Below, one piece after another: positions 25,993 through 34,637 of a DNA stretch of 39,461 nucleotides (its first letter is position 1; every line of letters starts with the position of its first letter). The DNA is from Eubacterium sp. (GTDB lineage Bacteria > Bacillota > Clostridia > Lachnospirales > Lachnospiraceae), in the NCBI GenBank assembly GCA_024681515.1, contig JAILAR010000182.1, positions 1 to 39,461 on the forward strand, given 5' to 3'. The notes beneath the pieces are model-generated. The model searched no databases. It saw only the letters and a list, made by a program, of their open reading frames with translations, and was not told the DNA's origin. The translations under genes and the position numbers were made by a program.

Positions 25993-26571
25993 ATGACGAT
26001 CACTACATATCCGGTAACGGTATCCGGAAATCATTTGCAGGAGAAATCGGTGCAGCGGCGGCTCGTCAGGTACGGGCTGACGGATGACGGCATCGATTTC
26101 TCCGGGCAGGTGACGAAAGGAAATTACAGGAAAATACGAAAATACTGTGAGAAGAACGATCTGATCGTTCGTCTTACAAATGCTCTCGGGCGAAGGCGTG
26201 CGGATTACCGAAGACGTTTTTTCCGGAGCCATAAGCCAGATATCGGGAAAAGATATATCTGTGTCTATTGCGGCAAATGGTTAAAACGGGAGAAAGTTTC
26301 GGTGGACCATCTCTACCCTGTAGGACAGGCGTCCCGGGATGTCCGGCTTCAAAAAAAGCTGTCAAGGCAAGGAATCCGGAACATTAATGACCCGAAAAAT
26401 CTGGTGGCGGCGTGCCAATCCTGCAATGCAAGGAAAGCAAATCAGATGGGCCTCTGGATCCTTCGGGGAAAGCTCGGGCGACATCCGGGTTTCTGGCTTC
26501 TTCTGTATCTGGCCGGACTCGCTGCCATAGCAGGGGCCGGCTCATATCTTTATACGATGTTTTTGATCTGA
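25993..26571 (+). CDS. HNH endonuclease-like protein with a C-terminal membrane segment
   Basis: A 192-residue protein. Residues about 86-150 form an HNH/McrA-type zinc-finger nuclease domain: CVYCG (C90, C93), VDHLYPVG (D105, H106), NDPKNLVAACQSCNARK (N-rich helix, C141, C144, N145). The first 85 residues are basic and of unknown fold. After the nuclease domain there is a hydrophobic segment (about 168-190, WLLLYLAGLAAIAGAGSYLY), so the protein looks tail-anchored, which is unusual for HNH nucleases. It sits between two membrane-protein genes (9-bp and 34-bp gaps). The nuclease motifs are complete; target and role are unknown. Confidence 0.8.
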   Translation: MTITTYPVTVSGNHLQEKSVQRRLVRYGLTDDGIDFSGQVTKGNYRKIRKYCEKNDLIVRLTNALGRRRADYRRRFFRSHKPDIGKRYICVYCGKWLKREKVSVDHLYPVGQASRDVRLQKKLSRQGIRNINDPKNLVAACQSCNARKANQMGLWILRGKLGRHPGFWLLLYLAGLAAIAGAGSYLYTMFLI

Positions 26572-26605
26572 AATCGTTTTATCAACACTCCAGGAGGAAA
26601 TCTTC

Positions 26606-27007
26606 ATGCCTACAAATCAGACACCTCATACCCCCGGTACCGGCTCAGACTACGCAAGACGGATGCGTACCGAGAAGGCTAAGGGAACGGCAAGACAGGA
26701 ACCCAGCATCGGAGCCCTGATCGCAAAGATCGCCATCGGGCTTCTGTTTATCGTTGTATGCTGTACGACCATGCCGAGTGAGGGTACATCCCGGATAGCA
26801 TATATTCTGGTGGGTATTGTCATCGGCGTTGCATTCATCGCCTGGGGCATCCTGGGATACCGGCAGCAGAAAAAACGGATCGAAGATGCAAAGTTGGAAG
26901 TGATCCTTTCCGAGCCGCTTCAGTCTTACGGAAATCAGGAACTCAATGATCTTGCTGCAAAATACGATGATCCGGCTTCCGGAAGCGGACAGAATTCCGG
27001 AAAATGA
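26606..27007 (+). CDS. Small two-helix membrane protein, unknown function
   Basis: A 133-residue protein with a polar N-terminus rich in Thr/Pro/Arg (1-35), two hydrophobic segments (about 38-55 and 64-85) and a polar C-terminal tail of about 45 residues. It has a strong AGGAGG ribosome site about 10 nt before the ATG. No family is recognised. It follows the membrane-anchored HNH gene and may belong to the same transcript. Confidence 0.7.
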   Translation: MPTNQTPHTPGTGSDYARRMRTEKAKGTARQEPSIGALIAKIAIGLLFIVVCCTTMPSEGTSRIAYILVGIVIGVAFIAWGILGYRQQKKRIEDAKLEVILSEPLQSYGNQELNDLAAKYDDPASGSGQNSGK

Positions 27008-27074
27008 ACATCGATCTCACTGAGACGGGATCGAATCACAGGAGACAGGATTACATCAGAGGAGGATCTTTAAT

Positions 27075-27986
27075 TTGGATCATAATTCAGCTCAAAACAG
27101 TCAGCAGAAAACGGATCAGTATTCCAATGAGCACAGGCCGATTCTTGCGATCTGCTATGATTTCGATAAGACCCTGTCCCCTGAGGATATGCAGGCTCAG
27201 GGCTATATCCAGTCCATCGGCTACACGGTCCCCCAGTTCTGGGAAGAATGCAACAAGCTGGGATCTGCCAATGAGATGGATCCGAATCTCGCCTATATGT
27301 ACGAGATGATCGCAAAGGCAAGGGGCAAGGTCCTTTTTACCCGGGAAACCCTTCGGGAAAACGGATCAAAAGTGAAACTTTTCCCCGGCGTGGCCACATG
27401 GTTTGACCGGATCAATGAATACGGCAAAAAGCAGGGACTGACTGTGGAGCACTATATCATTTCTTCCGGTCTGAAGGAAATGATCGAGGGAACGGAGATC
27501 GCGGAGAAGTTTACGAAGATCTACGCAAGTTCCTTCCTGTATGATGACGCAGGGGTTGCGGTATGGCCGGCCCAGGCAGTCAATTTTACAAATAAGACCC
27601 AGTTTCTGTTCCGTATCGAAAAAGGAGCACTGGATGTGAACGACAATGCCGTGAACAATTATTATCAGCCGCAGGATCTTCGGATCCCTTTCCGAAACAT
27701 GGTCTATATCGGAGACAGTGATACGGATATCCCCTGCATGAAACTGGTGAATATCAACGGCGGACACTCCATCGGTGTTTACAACAACGAAACAAAAGAT
27801 AAGCGGAAGGTTTTCCGAATGCTGTCCGAAAACCGGATCCGTTATATTGCACCTGCTGACTATACGGACGGTTCCCAGCTGGAAACCCTGGTAAAGCAGA
27901 TCATTGACCGTACCGTGGCAAATGAAGTTCTGCAGCGATACCATTATGACTGCGTGGAAGAGAAAAACTTTGCACCGAATACATGA
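27075..27986 (+). CDS. HAD-superfamily hydrolase (phosphatase-like)
   Basis: A 303-residue haloacid-dehalogenase fold protein. The nucleophile motif is DFDKT (D29, D31), motif II is in HYIISSGLKEMI, and the acidic motif is GDSDTD (D214, D216, D218). A helical cap follows motif I, typical of phosphoserine-phosphatase-like members. The start is a TTG preceded by GGAGG at 27061-27065 (9-nt spacing); there is no suitable ATG. The stop overlaps the cobT start by 4 nt (ATGA), which implies translational coupling. The substrate is unknown; see the separate observation on a possible link to alpha-ribazole phosphate. Confidence 0.88.
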   Translation: MDHNSAQNSQQKTDQYSNEHRPILAICYDFDKTLSPEDMQAQGYIQSIGYTVPQFWEECNKLGSANEMDPNLAYMYEMIAKARGKVLFTRETLRENGSKVKLFPGVATWFDRINEYGKKQGLTVEHYIISSGLKEMIEGTEIAEKFTKIYASSFLYDDAGVAVWPAQAVNFTNKTQFLFRIEKGALDVNDNAVNNYYQPQDLRIPFRNMVYIGDSDTDIPCMKLVNINGGHSIGVYNNETKDKRKVFRMLSENRIRYIAPADYTDGSQLETLVKQIIDRTVANEVLQRYHYDCVEEKNFAPNT

Positions 27987-29134
27987 CAGATATGGAAATG
28001 ACGAGCGAATTGCAGGATCTGATCTGCAGGATCGACGATCCCTTTAGCAAAGAGCATTATGAGAAATGCAGAAAACACTGGGACACCCTGGCAAAACCGC
28101 TGGACGGACTGGGGGATTTTGAAGAGCTGGTGGCCCGGATCGGCGGGATCCGGCATACGGCACTTCCTTCCGTCCGAAACCGAAAGCTCCTGCTTTTTCT
28201 TTCGGATAATGGGGTAGTGGAAGAGGGCGTATCCCAATGCGGCCCGGAAGTGACCCACAGTGTGGCGGAGGCCATGAGCCGACGACGTTCCACGGCGTGT
28301 GTTATGGCAGAAAAAGCAGGAATTGACGTATATCCTGTGGATATCGGTATGATCGGAGCAAAACTTCCCGGAATAACGGATCACAGGATCCGCGAGGGAA
28401 CCCGGAATCTTGCTTTTGAACCGGCCATGAATGCAGAGGAACTGTCTGCCGCGATCCTGACCGGGGCGAGGGCAGTGGAAACGCTCTGCAAAGACGGAAT
28501 GGAACTGCTCCTCCTCGGAGAGATGGGGATCGGCAACACTACGACGGCAACCGCTGTCAGCTGCGGGATCCTGGGACTGGATCCGGAAGAGGTCCCGGGT
28601 CGGGGTGCCGGGCTTTCAAATGAAAAGTTAAAACATAAATGCAGCGTGATCCGGGAGGCTTTAAAGCGTTATGACATGTGCGGAAAACGCCTGGATCATG
28701 CCGGGGCGGAACCGCCTGTAAACGAAGCGGCCAGGACTGTGCAGGAAGGAGTATTGAGAATACTCATCTGCGTCGGAGGGTATGATATCGCCGGGATGAC
28801 CGGGGCGCTCCTTATGGCAGCGGTGCGGCGTATTCCTGTGGTTCTGGACGGACTCATCACCCTGTCTGCGGCGCTGGCAGCTACCTTGCTCTGTCCAAAG
28901 GTTCGTGAGATCCTTATTCCGTCCCACTTTCCCAGGGAGCCCATGGGACGTCGCATTCTGGAAGAACTTAAACTGCACGCGGTGATCGACGGAAATCTGG
29001 CACTGGGGGAAGGAACAGGGGCGATCCTGCTTATTCCCATGCTGGATGTATGTCTGGAATATTATAATAACGGAACCTGTTTTGACTGCCTCGGGATCGA
29101 GGCATATCAACGTTTTGAGGAGGAAATGCCGTGA
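27983..29134 (+). CDS. cobT: CobT, nicotinate-nucleotide:dimethylbenzimidazole phosphoribosyltransferase
   Basis: Activates the lower-ligand base of cobalamin by making alpha-ribazole-5'-phosphate from a benzimidazole and nicotinate mononucleotide. Family features are the substrate loop LDGLGDFEELVARIGGI, SDNGVVEEGVSQC, LLLGEMGIGNTTTA, VVLDGLIT and the catalytic glutamate in LGEGTGA (E343). The 383-residue length is slightly above the usual 350. ATGs at 27983, 27992 and 27998 are all possible; the first overlaps the upstream stop. No other cobalamin genes and no cobalamin riboswitch are visible here, so this is an isolated cobT, which would suit salvage or ligand remodelling. Confidence 0.93.
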   Translation: MTDMEMTSELQDLICRIDDPFSKEHYEKCRKHWDTLAKPLDGLGDFEELVARIGGIRHTALPSVRNRKLLLFLSDNGVVEEGVSQCGPEVTHSVAEAMSRRRSTACVMAEKAGIDVYPVDIGMIGAKLPGITDHRIREGTRNLAFEPAMNAEELSAAILTGARAVETLCKDGMELLLLGEMGIGNTTTATAVSCGILGLDPEEVPGRGAGLSNEKLKHKCSVIREALKRYDMCGKRLDHAGAEPPVNEAARTVQEGVLRILICVGGYDIAGMTGALLMAAVRRIPVVLDGLITLSAALAATLLCPKVREILIPSHFPREPMGRRILEELKLHAVIDGNLALGEGTGAILLIPMLDVCLEYYNNGTCFDCLGIEAYQRFEEEMP

Positions 29135-29589
29135 GCGGATGGACGATCGTAATACTCATTGCAGGCGGAATCCTTATCATCATGCTGGTCGGATTTGTGT
29201 ATGCTTTGGGGATCGCAAGAAAAGACGGGCAGGCATCTGATGAGGATGAAACAAAGATTTCCTTTGCCGCGCAGCATGCCGCAAAAGAGCTTGTCAGCCT
29301 GAATGCCCAAAACCGTTCTCTGCTCTGTCGTGTATCACGCGGTATGACGGGGATCCGGGTAGAGATCTCATCTTCGGGTAATCCTCCGGTAAACTATGAC
29401 CGTGAGGTGCAGCTTGGAACCAAATCCGAGGATGAACAACGCCGGCTCTGCGGGCAGATGGCTCAGTCCATAGCGTATTTTACCAACAATCAGTTTATCC
29501 CCATGCAGGAATACAGTGATTCGTACCGTCTGGAGAAGAATCTTTACTACGTACCGCCGCAGACACCGACACCGGGAGGAATTGTATGA
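29131..29589 (+). CDS. Small single-pass membrane protein, unknown function
   Basis: A 152-residue protein with an N-terminal transmembrane segment (about 4-25, rich in Ile/Leu/Val), then a soluble domain with no recognised family (FAAQHAAKELVSLNAQNRSLLC, LGTKSEDEQRRLCGQMAQSIAYF). The start is GTG, supported by GAGGAGG at 29117-29123 and a 4-nt overlap with the cobT stop. It also overlaps the next gene by 4 nt. It may be a membrane accessory of the adjacent peptidase, but this is only position-based. Confidence 0.7.
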   Translation: MSGWTIVILIAGGILIIMLVGFVYALGIARKDGQASDEDETKISFAAQHAAKELVSLNAQNRSLLCRVSRGMTGIRVEISSSGNPPVNYDREVQLGTKSEDEQRRLCGQMAQSIAYFTNNQFIPMQEYSDSYRLEKNLYYVPPQTPTPGGIV

Positions 29590-30662
29590 GATATCCGAAA
29601 CCACTGTCCGATGGCGGGACCATCGGCTTCATAGCCCCGTCCTTCGGTGCATCCATAGAACCCTACACATCCGCTTTTGCAAATGCGCTGGAACATTTTC
29701 ATTCCATGGGATACAGAACTAAGCTCGGACCCAACTGCTATGCCGCTGACGGTATCGGGATCAGTACCCGTCCGGAGCGCTGCGGTACGGAACTAAATGA
29801 AATGTACGCCGATCCGGAAACAGATGCTCTGATCACCTGCGGCGGCGGAGAGCTGATGTGTGAGGTGGTTCCATATATCGACTGGGAACGGATCCGGCGG
29901 AGTGAGCCGAAATGGTATCTCGGGTATTCCGATAATACGAACTTTACATTTCTGTCTCCGGTCCTTGCGGATACGGCAGCGGTCTACGGCCCCTGTGCAC
30001 CGAGCTTCGGAATGGAGCCGATGAATGAGTCGCATCTGGATACGCTGGCGATTTTGAAGGGCGAAACGTCCGTGCACAATTATCCGAAATGGGAAAAGGA
30101 GAGTCTGAAGGATGAGGAGCATCCGACCGTTCCCTATAATCTGACAGAGGATTACCGGCAGCGGATCTTTGCTCCGGAGCTTCCGATTCAAAAGACCGGG
30201 GATCCGGCAGTCCCCATTGCCATGAATGAGACCTGTGCGGTGCAGCTGGAAGGCCGTCTGATCGGCGGATGTACGGATATCCTGGCCGTTCTGTGCGGAA
30301 CCAGGTTTGATAAGGTCTCGGAATTTCTCGAACGCTACAAAAAGGACGGATTTCTCTGGTTCCTGGAATGCTGCGATCTGAATCCCATGAGCGTCCGCCG
30401 CGCATTCTTCCAGATGAAGGAGGCCGGATGGTTCCGTTATGCCAGAGGCTTCCTGATCGGCAGATCCCTGCATTTCGGCGAAGAGATGATGGGACTGGAC
30501 ATGTATACGTCTATCACCGGCTGCATCGGCGAGCTGGGGGTACCGATCCTGATGGATCTGGATTTCGGACACCTGCCGCCGCAGATGCCGCTGATCAGCG
30601 GTGCATATGCAAAGGTACGTGCGGAGGATAACCGACTGGAGATACAGCATATACTTAAATAA
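29586..30662 (+). CDS. S66-family LD-carboxypeptidase-like protein
   Basis: Members of peptidase family S66 remove the terminal D-Ala from murein tetrapeptides (LdcA) or hydrolyse microcin C (MccF). The triad is visible: nucleophile S115 in GYSDNT, E261 in FLECCD and H329 in DFGHLPPQMP. The N-terminal GTIGFIAPS strand and the GGG at the nucleophile-side loop (ITCGGGELM) are typical. The 358-residue length is nearer to the MccF-like branch than to LdcA (about 305). The ATG has GGGAGGA at 29574-29580 and overlaps the previous gene by 4 nt. Whether it recycles murein or detoxifies a peptide-nucleotide cannot be decided from sequence alone. Confidence 0.88.
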   Translation: MRYPKPLSDGGTIGFIAPSFGASIEPYTSAFANALEHFHSMGYRTKLGPNCYAADGIGISTRPERCGTELNEMYADPETDALITCGGGELMCEVVPYIDWERIRRSEPKWYLGYSDNTNFTFLSPVLADTAAVYGPCAPSFGMEPMNESHLDTLAILKGETSVHNYPKWEKESLKDEEHPTVPYNLTEDYRQRIFAPELPIQKTGDPAVPIAMNETCAVQLEGRLIGGCTDILAVLCGTRFDKVSEFLERYKKDGFLWFLECCDLNPMSVRRAFFQMKEAGWFRYARGFLIGRSLHFGEEMMGLDMYTSITGCIGELGVPILMDLDFGHLPPQMPLISGAYAKVRAEDNRLEIQHILK

Positions 30663-30674
30663 CAGGGGGTTAGT

Positions 30675-31409
30675 ATGGGTTTATTTGACAAACTGAAAGA
30701 CGCGATGGAGAAGAAGGAGTGTGTCTTCTGCGGCAAGGAGATCGGCATGCTCGGAAAGAAGAAGCTGGAAGACGGCGTAATGTGCAAGGACTGCGTATCG
30801 CTGCTTTCTCCATGGTTTACGGACCGTAAGAACAGCACCGTGGCTGAGATCGATCAGCAGCTGGCTTACCGTGAGGAAAACCGTAAGAATCTGGAGAGCT
30901 TTAACGGCACGGCGCAGTACGGAGAGGACGCGGAGATCTTCATCGTGGATGAACCAAACCGTCGTTTTATCGTGCTTCCCAGAAAGAGCACAGACGTTGG
31001 AAAGTACAATCCGGATATTCTGTCCTTCGATGATATTACGGAAATGAAACTGGACATGAGCTATCATTCCACCGAGGAGAAACGCAGAAATTCCGACGGA
31101 CAGCAGGTGTCCTATGTGCCGCCGCATTTTGAGCACAGCTTTGATTTTTATATCAATATCGAAACACGTCATCCTTATGCACATAAGCACCGTGCACATC
31201 TGAATGGCAGGACACTGAAGGTCCACACACTTGGCCCGAAGATGCAGCGCAGCTACAGTCTGGATGCACTGGAAGATCTTCGCCGTTTCCTGGATTATTA
31301 TCCGCCCCGTACCCAGCATGATCAGTATGTGGCAGAACGGGAGATGGAAGACTGCTACTATTTTGCAGATATGGGCGATGCCATCTGCAGAGCGATCATG
31401 CGTGGCTAG
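30675..31409 (+). CDS. DUF4428-like zinc-ribbon protein
   Basis: A 244-residue protein. The N-terminus carries a four-cysteine zinc ribbon (C16, C19, C37, C40: CVFCGKEIG and MCKDC) preceded by a short amphipathic stretch (MGLFDKLKDAMEKK), the layout of DUF4428 proteins. The remainder (about 60-244) is a beta-rich domain with DDITEMKLDM and FYINIETRHPYA, reminiscent of PH-like domains, function unknown. A GGGGG ribosome site precedes the ATG. It lies 12 bp after the S66 gene and 30 bp before the ABC transporter pair. Confidence 0.75.
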   Translation: MGLFDKLKDAMEKKECVFCGKEIGMLGKKKLEDGVMCKDCVSLLSPWFTDRKNSTVAEIDQQLAYREENRKNLESFNGTAQYGEDAEIFIVDEPNRRFIVLPRKSTDVGKYNPDILSFDDITEMKLDMSYHSTEEKRRNSDGQQVSYVPPHFEHSFDFYINIETRHPYAHKHRAHLNGRTLKVHTLGPKMQRSYSLDALEDLRRFLDYYPPRTQHDQYVAEREMEDCYYFADMGDAICRAIMRG

Positions 31410-31439
31410 GAATCTTCGGCGACGATCGGGGTATATCGA

Positions 31440-32141
31440 ATGGCTTATGTTGAATTTCAAAACGTACAAAAGATCTATAAGAGCGGAGAAGTTTCAGTCT
31501 CCGCTCTTTCAGGTGCGACCTTTTCCATCGAAAAGGGAGAATTCTGTGTGATCGTCGGGGCTTCCGGCGCAGGTAAAACCACGATCCTGAACATTCTTGG
31601 CGGAATGGATACGCTGACAAGCGGCCGCGTTCTGATCGACGGAGAAGAGATCTCCGCATATGACAAGCGGCATCTTACCACATACCGCAGACTGGACGTG
31701 GGATTCGTATTTCAGTTCTATAATCTGGTACAGAATCTGACTGCTCTCGAAAATGTAGAACTGGCGGTTCAGATCTGCAAGAATCCGCTTCCGCCGGCTG
31801 ATGTCCTGAAAGAGGTGGGACTGGAAGACCGGATGAAGAATTTTCCGTCCCAGCTCTCCGGCGGAGAGCAGCAGCGAGTGGCCATCGCCCGGGCTCTGGC
31901 AAAGAACCCGAAGCTTCTGCTTTGTGACGAACCAACGGGCGCGCTGGATTATGTAACGGGAAAATCCGTACTGAAGCTATTGCAGGACACCTGTCGCAAC
32001 ACGGGGACAACCGTCATTGTCATCACCCATAACTCCGCACTGACGGCCATGGCTGACCGGATCATCCGCGTAAAAAGTGGAAAGATCCTGGAGGAAAAGC
32101 TGAATCCAAACCGGGTGGATATCGATGAAATCGAATGGTAA
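31440..32141 (+). CDS. ABC transporter ATP-binding protein (MacB/LolD type)
   Basis: The ATPase of an export-type or mechanotransmission ABC system. The 233 residues carry Walker A GASGAGKT (40-47), the Q-loop in [20 protein letters not shown], the signature LSGGEQ (139-144), Walker [13 protein letters not shown] and the H-loop in VITHNSAL. The NLxxxLTAxENVxL pattern is typical of the LolD/MacB/FtsE group. The last 17 nt overlap the FtsX-type permease gene, so the two subunits are translationally coupled. The ribosome site is weak. Confidence 0.94.
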   Translation: MAYVEFQNVQKIYKSGEVSVSALSGATFSIEKGEFCVIVGASGAGKTTILNILGGMDTLTSGRVLIDGEEISAYDKRHLTTYRRLDVGFVFQFYNLVQNLTALENVELAVQICKNPLPPADVLKEVGLEDRMKNFPSQLSGGEQQRVAIARALAKNPKLLLCDEPTGALDYVTGKSVLKLLQDTCRNTGTTVIVITHNSALTAMADRIIRVKSGKILEEKLNPNRVDIDEIEW

Positions 32142-34608
32142 CAAAAAAGCCCTACACAGATCCACGTTCCGTGAGATCCGTGGATCCTTCGGCCGCTTCT
32201 TTGCGATCTTTGCGATCATAGCGCTGGGAGTCGGCTTTTTTTCGGGTGTAAGGATCACGACACCGGCTATGGTCCATACCTTCGATCTGTTCTTTGAAGA
32301 GAAGAATTTATATGACTACAAACTGATGTCCACCATCGGCTGGGAAACCGAGGACGTGGAATACATACGAAAGAAGGAGGGAGTTCAATGCGCTGAAGGA
32401 TCAAAGCAGTATGATGTGATCTGTCTGGACAGAGAAGGTGCTGACAAAGTATATAAAGCGCATTCACTTACGAAGGAGATCAATCAGCTGGAGCTGAGGG
32501 AAGGGCGCTTCCCGGAAACCGCCGAAGAGGTACTGCTGGATAATCGAAACCGGGGAGATCTGAAACTCGGGAATCAGCTGGTCTTCTCCGAAAACTGTCC
32601 GAAGGAGAACGCCGATCATTTCCGCAGTAAGAGCTATACCATAGTGGGCTTTGCGGACTCTTCGCTCTATATCAATTTCGAGCGGGGAACCACTTCCCTC
32701 GGAAACGGCCTTGTTTCCGGCTTCCTGTATCTGACGGAGGACGCCTTCCGTGAAGACATCTATACTGAGATCTACGTGGATATGGATGTGCCCGGTGGCA
32801 TCTATACAGAGGAATACGACGAAGCCATGGATCTGCTGCGTCCTGCCTGGGAGAAGATCGCAGAAAAGGCCGGCGAGAGGCGTTTGAAACGCATCGTAAA
32901 TGATCCGCAGAACCTTCTGATGGTTCTCTGGGGATATATCTCCGGATCAGAGGATATGTCCGTGGATACGTTCCTGATGGAGCGAAATACGAACATCGGC
33001 TATGTCTGTTTTCAGAGCGATTCACAGATCGTGGAGCAGGTAGCAAGGATCTTTCCGATCTTTTTTATTCTTGTGGCTGCGCTGGTCTGTATGACCACCA
33101 TGACACGAATGGTAGAAGAGCAGCGGGGACAGATTGGGATCCTGAAAGCGCTGGGGTATTCGGACGGTGACATCCTGATGAAATACATTTCCTATTCCGG
33201 AAGTGCTTCGATCCTCGGGTGTATCATCGGCTACGGCGTCGGGATCATCCTGTTCCCTTCGGTGATCTATATTACCTACAATCTCATGTACATCTCCCTT
33301 CCGCTGCAGTTTGTCTTTGACTGGAAACTGGCGCTGATCTCACTGATGGTTTCCGTTTTATGTTCTGTCGGAATCACCTGGCTTGCCGTTCGTGTGGAAC
33401 AGAGACACGCACCGGCCATGCTCATGCGGCCGAAGGCACCGAAGCCCGGAAAAAGAGTATTTCTGGAACGGATCCCTGCAATATGGAACCGCCTCAAATT
33501 CCTTCATAAGGTTTCCGTACGAAATATCTTCCGGTATAAGGGTCGGTTTTTCATGATGGTCCTCGGGATCAGCGGCTGTACGGCGTTGCTTCTGACCGGT
33601 TTCGGACTGAAGGATTCCATCCGGGATTTTGCAAGGATGCAGTTTGAAGAGATCCAGACCTCGGATCTGGAACTGAACTTTAAAAACGGTGACGGAAAGA
33701 AGGCTCCTGCGGAACTGGAATCGTTATTGGACAAAGAGACAGAGGATTACATTCTGACCTACAACGCCAGCTGGGATCTGATCCATGAAAAGACAGTAAA
33801 AAGTGTAAGCCTGATCGTGCCGGATCAAAGCAGGGATTTCACAAAATTCTTCCGTCTGATGACCACGGACGGAGAGATTCTGTCCGTTCCGAAAAAGGGC
33901 GAAACACTGATCTCCGTTGCGCTGGCAGAGCGATATAAGCTGAAGGTGGGAGACACCGTCACACTGCGGAGTGAAGACTTAAAAGAAGTCAGCGTCACCA
34001 TCACCGGCGTGATCCGGAACCATATCTACAATTATGTGATCGCATCTCCGGAGGATATCCCCAGGGACGTGAACACTGCCTATGTCCGTTATGCAGAGGG
34101 AACGGATATCAATCAGGCGCAGACGACACTTGCCGAGTGCGGCTCTGTCACGTACGTTGATGTCTACGGCATCCGCAAAGAACGGTTTACGAATATGATG
34201 TCCAGTCTGGATTACATCGTGCTCGTTGTGATCCTAAGTGCCGCCGGTCTGGCATTCGTTGTACTCTACAACCTGACGAATATCAATATCACCGAACGGA
34301 TCCGGGAGATCGCGACCATCAAGGTCCTTGGTTTTTATCCAAATGAAACCGCCCAGTACGTCTTCCGGGAGAACATCGTTCTTACCTTCTTCGGCATGCT
34401 GGCGGGACTGGGACTTGGAATCCTGCTGCATCGATTTGTCATGACACAGATCATTGTGGATATGGTATACTTTAATATACAGATCCTGCCCATGAGTTTT
34501 CTGTACAGCTTTGCGCTGACCCTGATCTTCACTGTATTGGTGAACCTGTTCATGCGCAGAAAACTGGAGCGGATCAATATGGCAGAATCCCTGAAGTCAG
34601 TTGAGTAA
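32125..34608 (+). CDS. FtsX/MacB-type ABC permease
   Basis: An 827-residue membrane subunit pairing with the ATPase encoded upstream. It has an N-terminal transmembrane segment (about 21-41), a large extracytoplasmic domain (about 42-300), an FtsX domain with three hydrophobic segments (about 305-430), a further transmembrane segment near 470 (FFMMVLGISGCTALLLTGFG), a second external domain and a C-terminal FtsX domain (about 695-827). This doubled layout is found in large Gram-positive permeases of the type exporting lipids or peptides, or sensing antibiotics. No two-component system is adjacent. The substrate is unknown. The start is inside the ATPase gene. Confidence 0.92.
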   Translation: MKSNGNKKALHRSTFREIRGSFGRFFAIFAIIALGVGFFSGVRITTPAMVHTFDLFFEEKNLYDYKLMSTIGWETEDVEYIRKKEGVQCAEGSKQYDVICLDREGADKVYKAHSLTKEINQLELREGRFPETAEEVLLDNRNRGDLKLGNQLVFSENCPKENADHFRSKSYTIVGFADSSLYINFERGTTSLGNGLVSGFLYLTEDAFREDIYTEIYVDMDVPGGIYTEEYDEAMDLLRPAWEKIAEKAGERRLKRIVNDPQNLLMVLWGYISGSEDMSVDTFLMERNTNIGYVCFQSDSQIVEQVARIFPIFFILVAALVCMTTMTRMVEEQRGQIGILKALGYSDGDILMKYISYSGSASILGCIIGYGVGIILFPSVIYITYNLMYISLPLQFVFDWKLALISLMVSVLCSVGITWLAVRVEQRHAPAMLMRPKAPKPGKRVFLERIPAIWNRLKFLHKVSVRNIFRYKGRFFMMVLGISGCTALLLTGFGLKDSIRDFARMQFEEIQTSDLELNFKNGDGKKAPAELESLLDKETEDYILTYNASWDLIHEKTVKSVSLIVPDQSRDFTKFFRLMTTDGEILSVPKKGETLISVALAERYKLKVGDTVTLRSEDLKEVSVTITGVIRNHIYNYVIASPEDIPRDVNTAYVRYAEGTDINQAQTTLAECGSVTYVDVYGIRKERFTNMMSSLDYIVLVVILSAAGLAFVVLYNLTNINITERIREIATIKVLGFYPNETAQYVFRENIVLTFFGMLAGLGLGILLHRFVMTQIIVDMVYFNIQILPMSFLYSFALTLIFTVLVNLFMRRKLERINMAESLKSVE

Positions 34609-34626
34609 TATTTGTGAATATGGAAC

Positions 34627-34632
34627 AGGAGG
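34627..34632 (+). promoter_or_regulatory. Ribosome binding site that sets the deoD start
   Basis: A perfect AGGAGG ends 5 nt before the ATG at 34638. The longer frame would start at a GTG at 34614 and would place this site inside the gene. Confidence 0.85.
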
Positions 34633-34637
34633 TTCAT

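Noticed and set aside
27008-27074. Cobalamin riboswitch before the HAD-cobT pair
   Set aside because: The gap is only 67 bp, too short for the roughly 200-nt element, and no B12-box-like sequence is visible.
27004-27309. Frame overlapping the start of the HAD gene
   Set aside because: It is out of frame with the DFDKT-containing protein, has no recognisable features and is a shadow.
34466-34471. TGG-TATACT, an extended -10-like site inside the permease gene that could serve deoD
   Set aside because: No -35 at proper spacing (best candidate is 19 bp away and poor), and it lies about 170 bp upstream in coding sequence.
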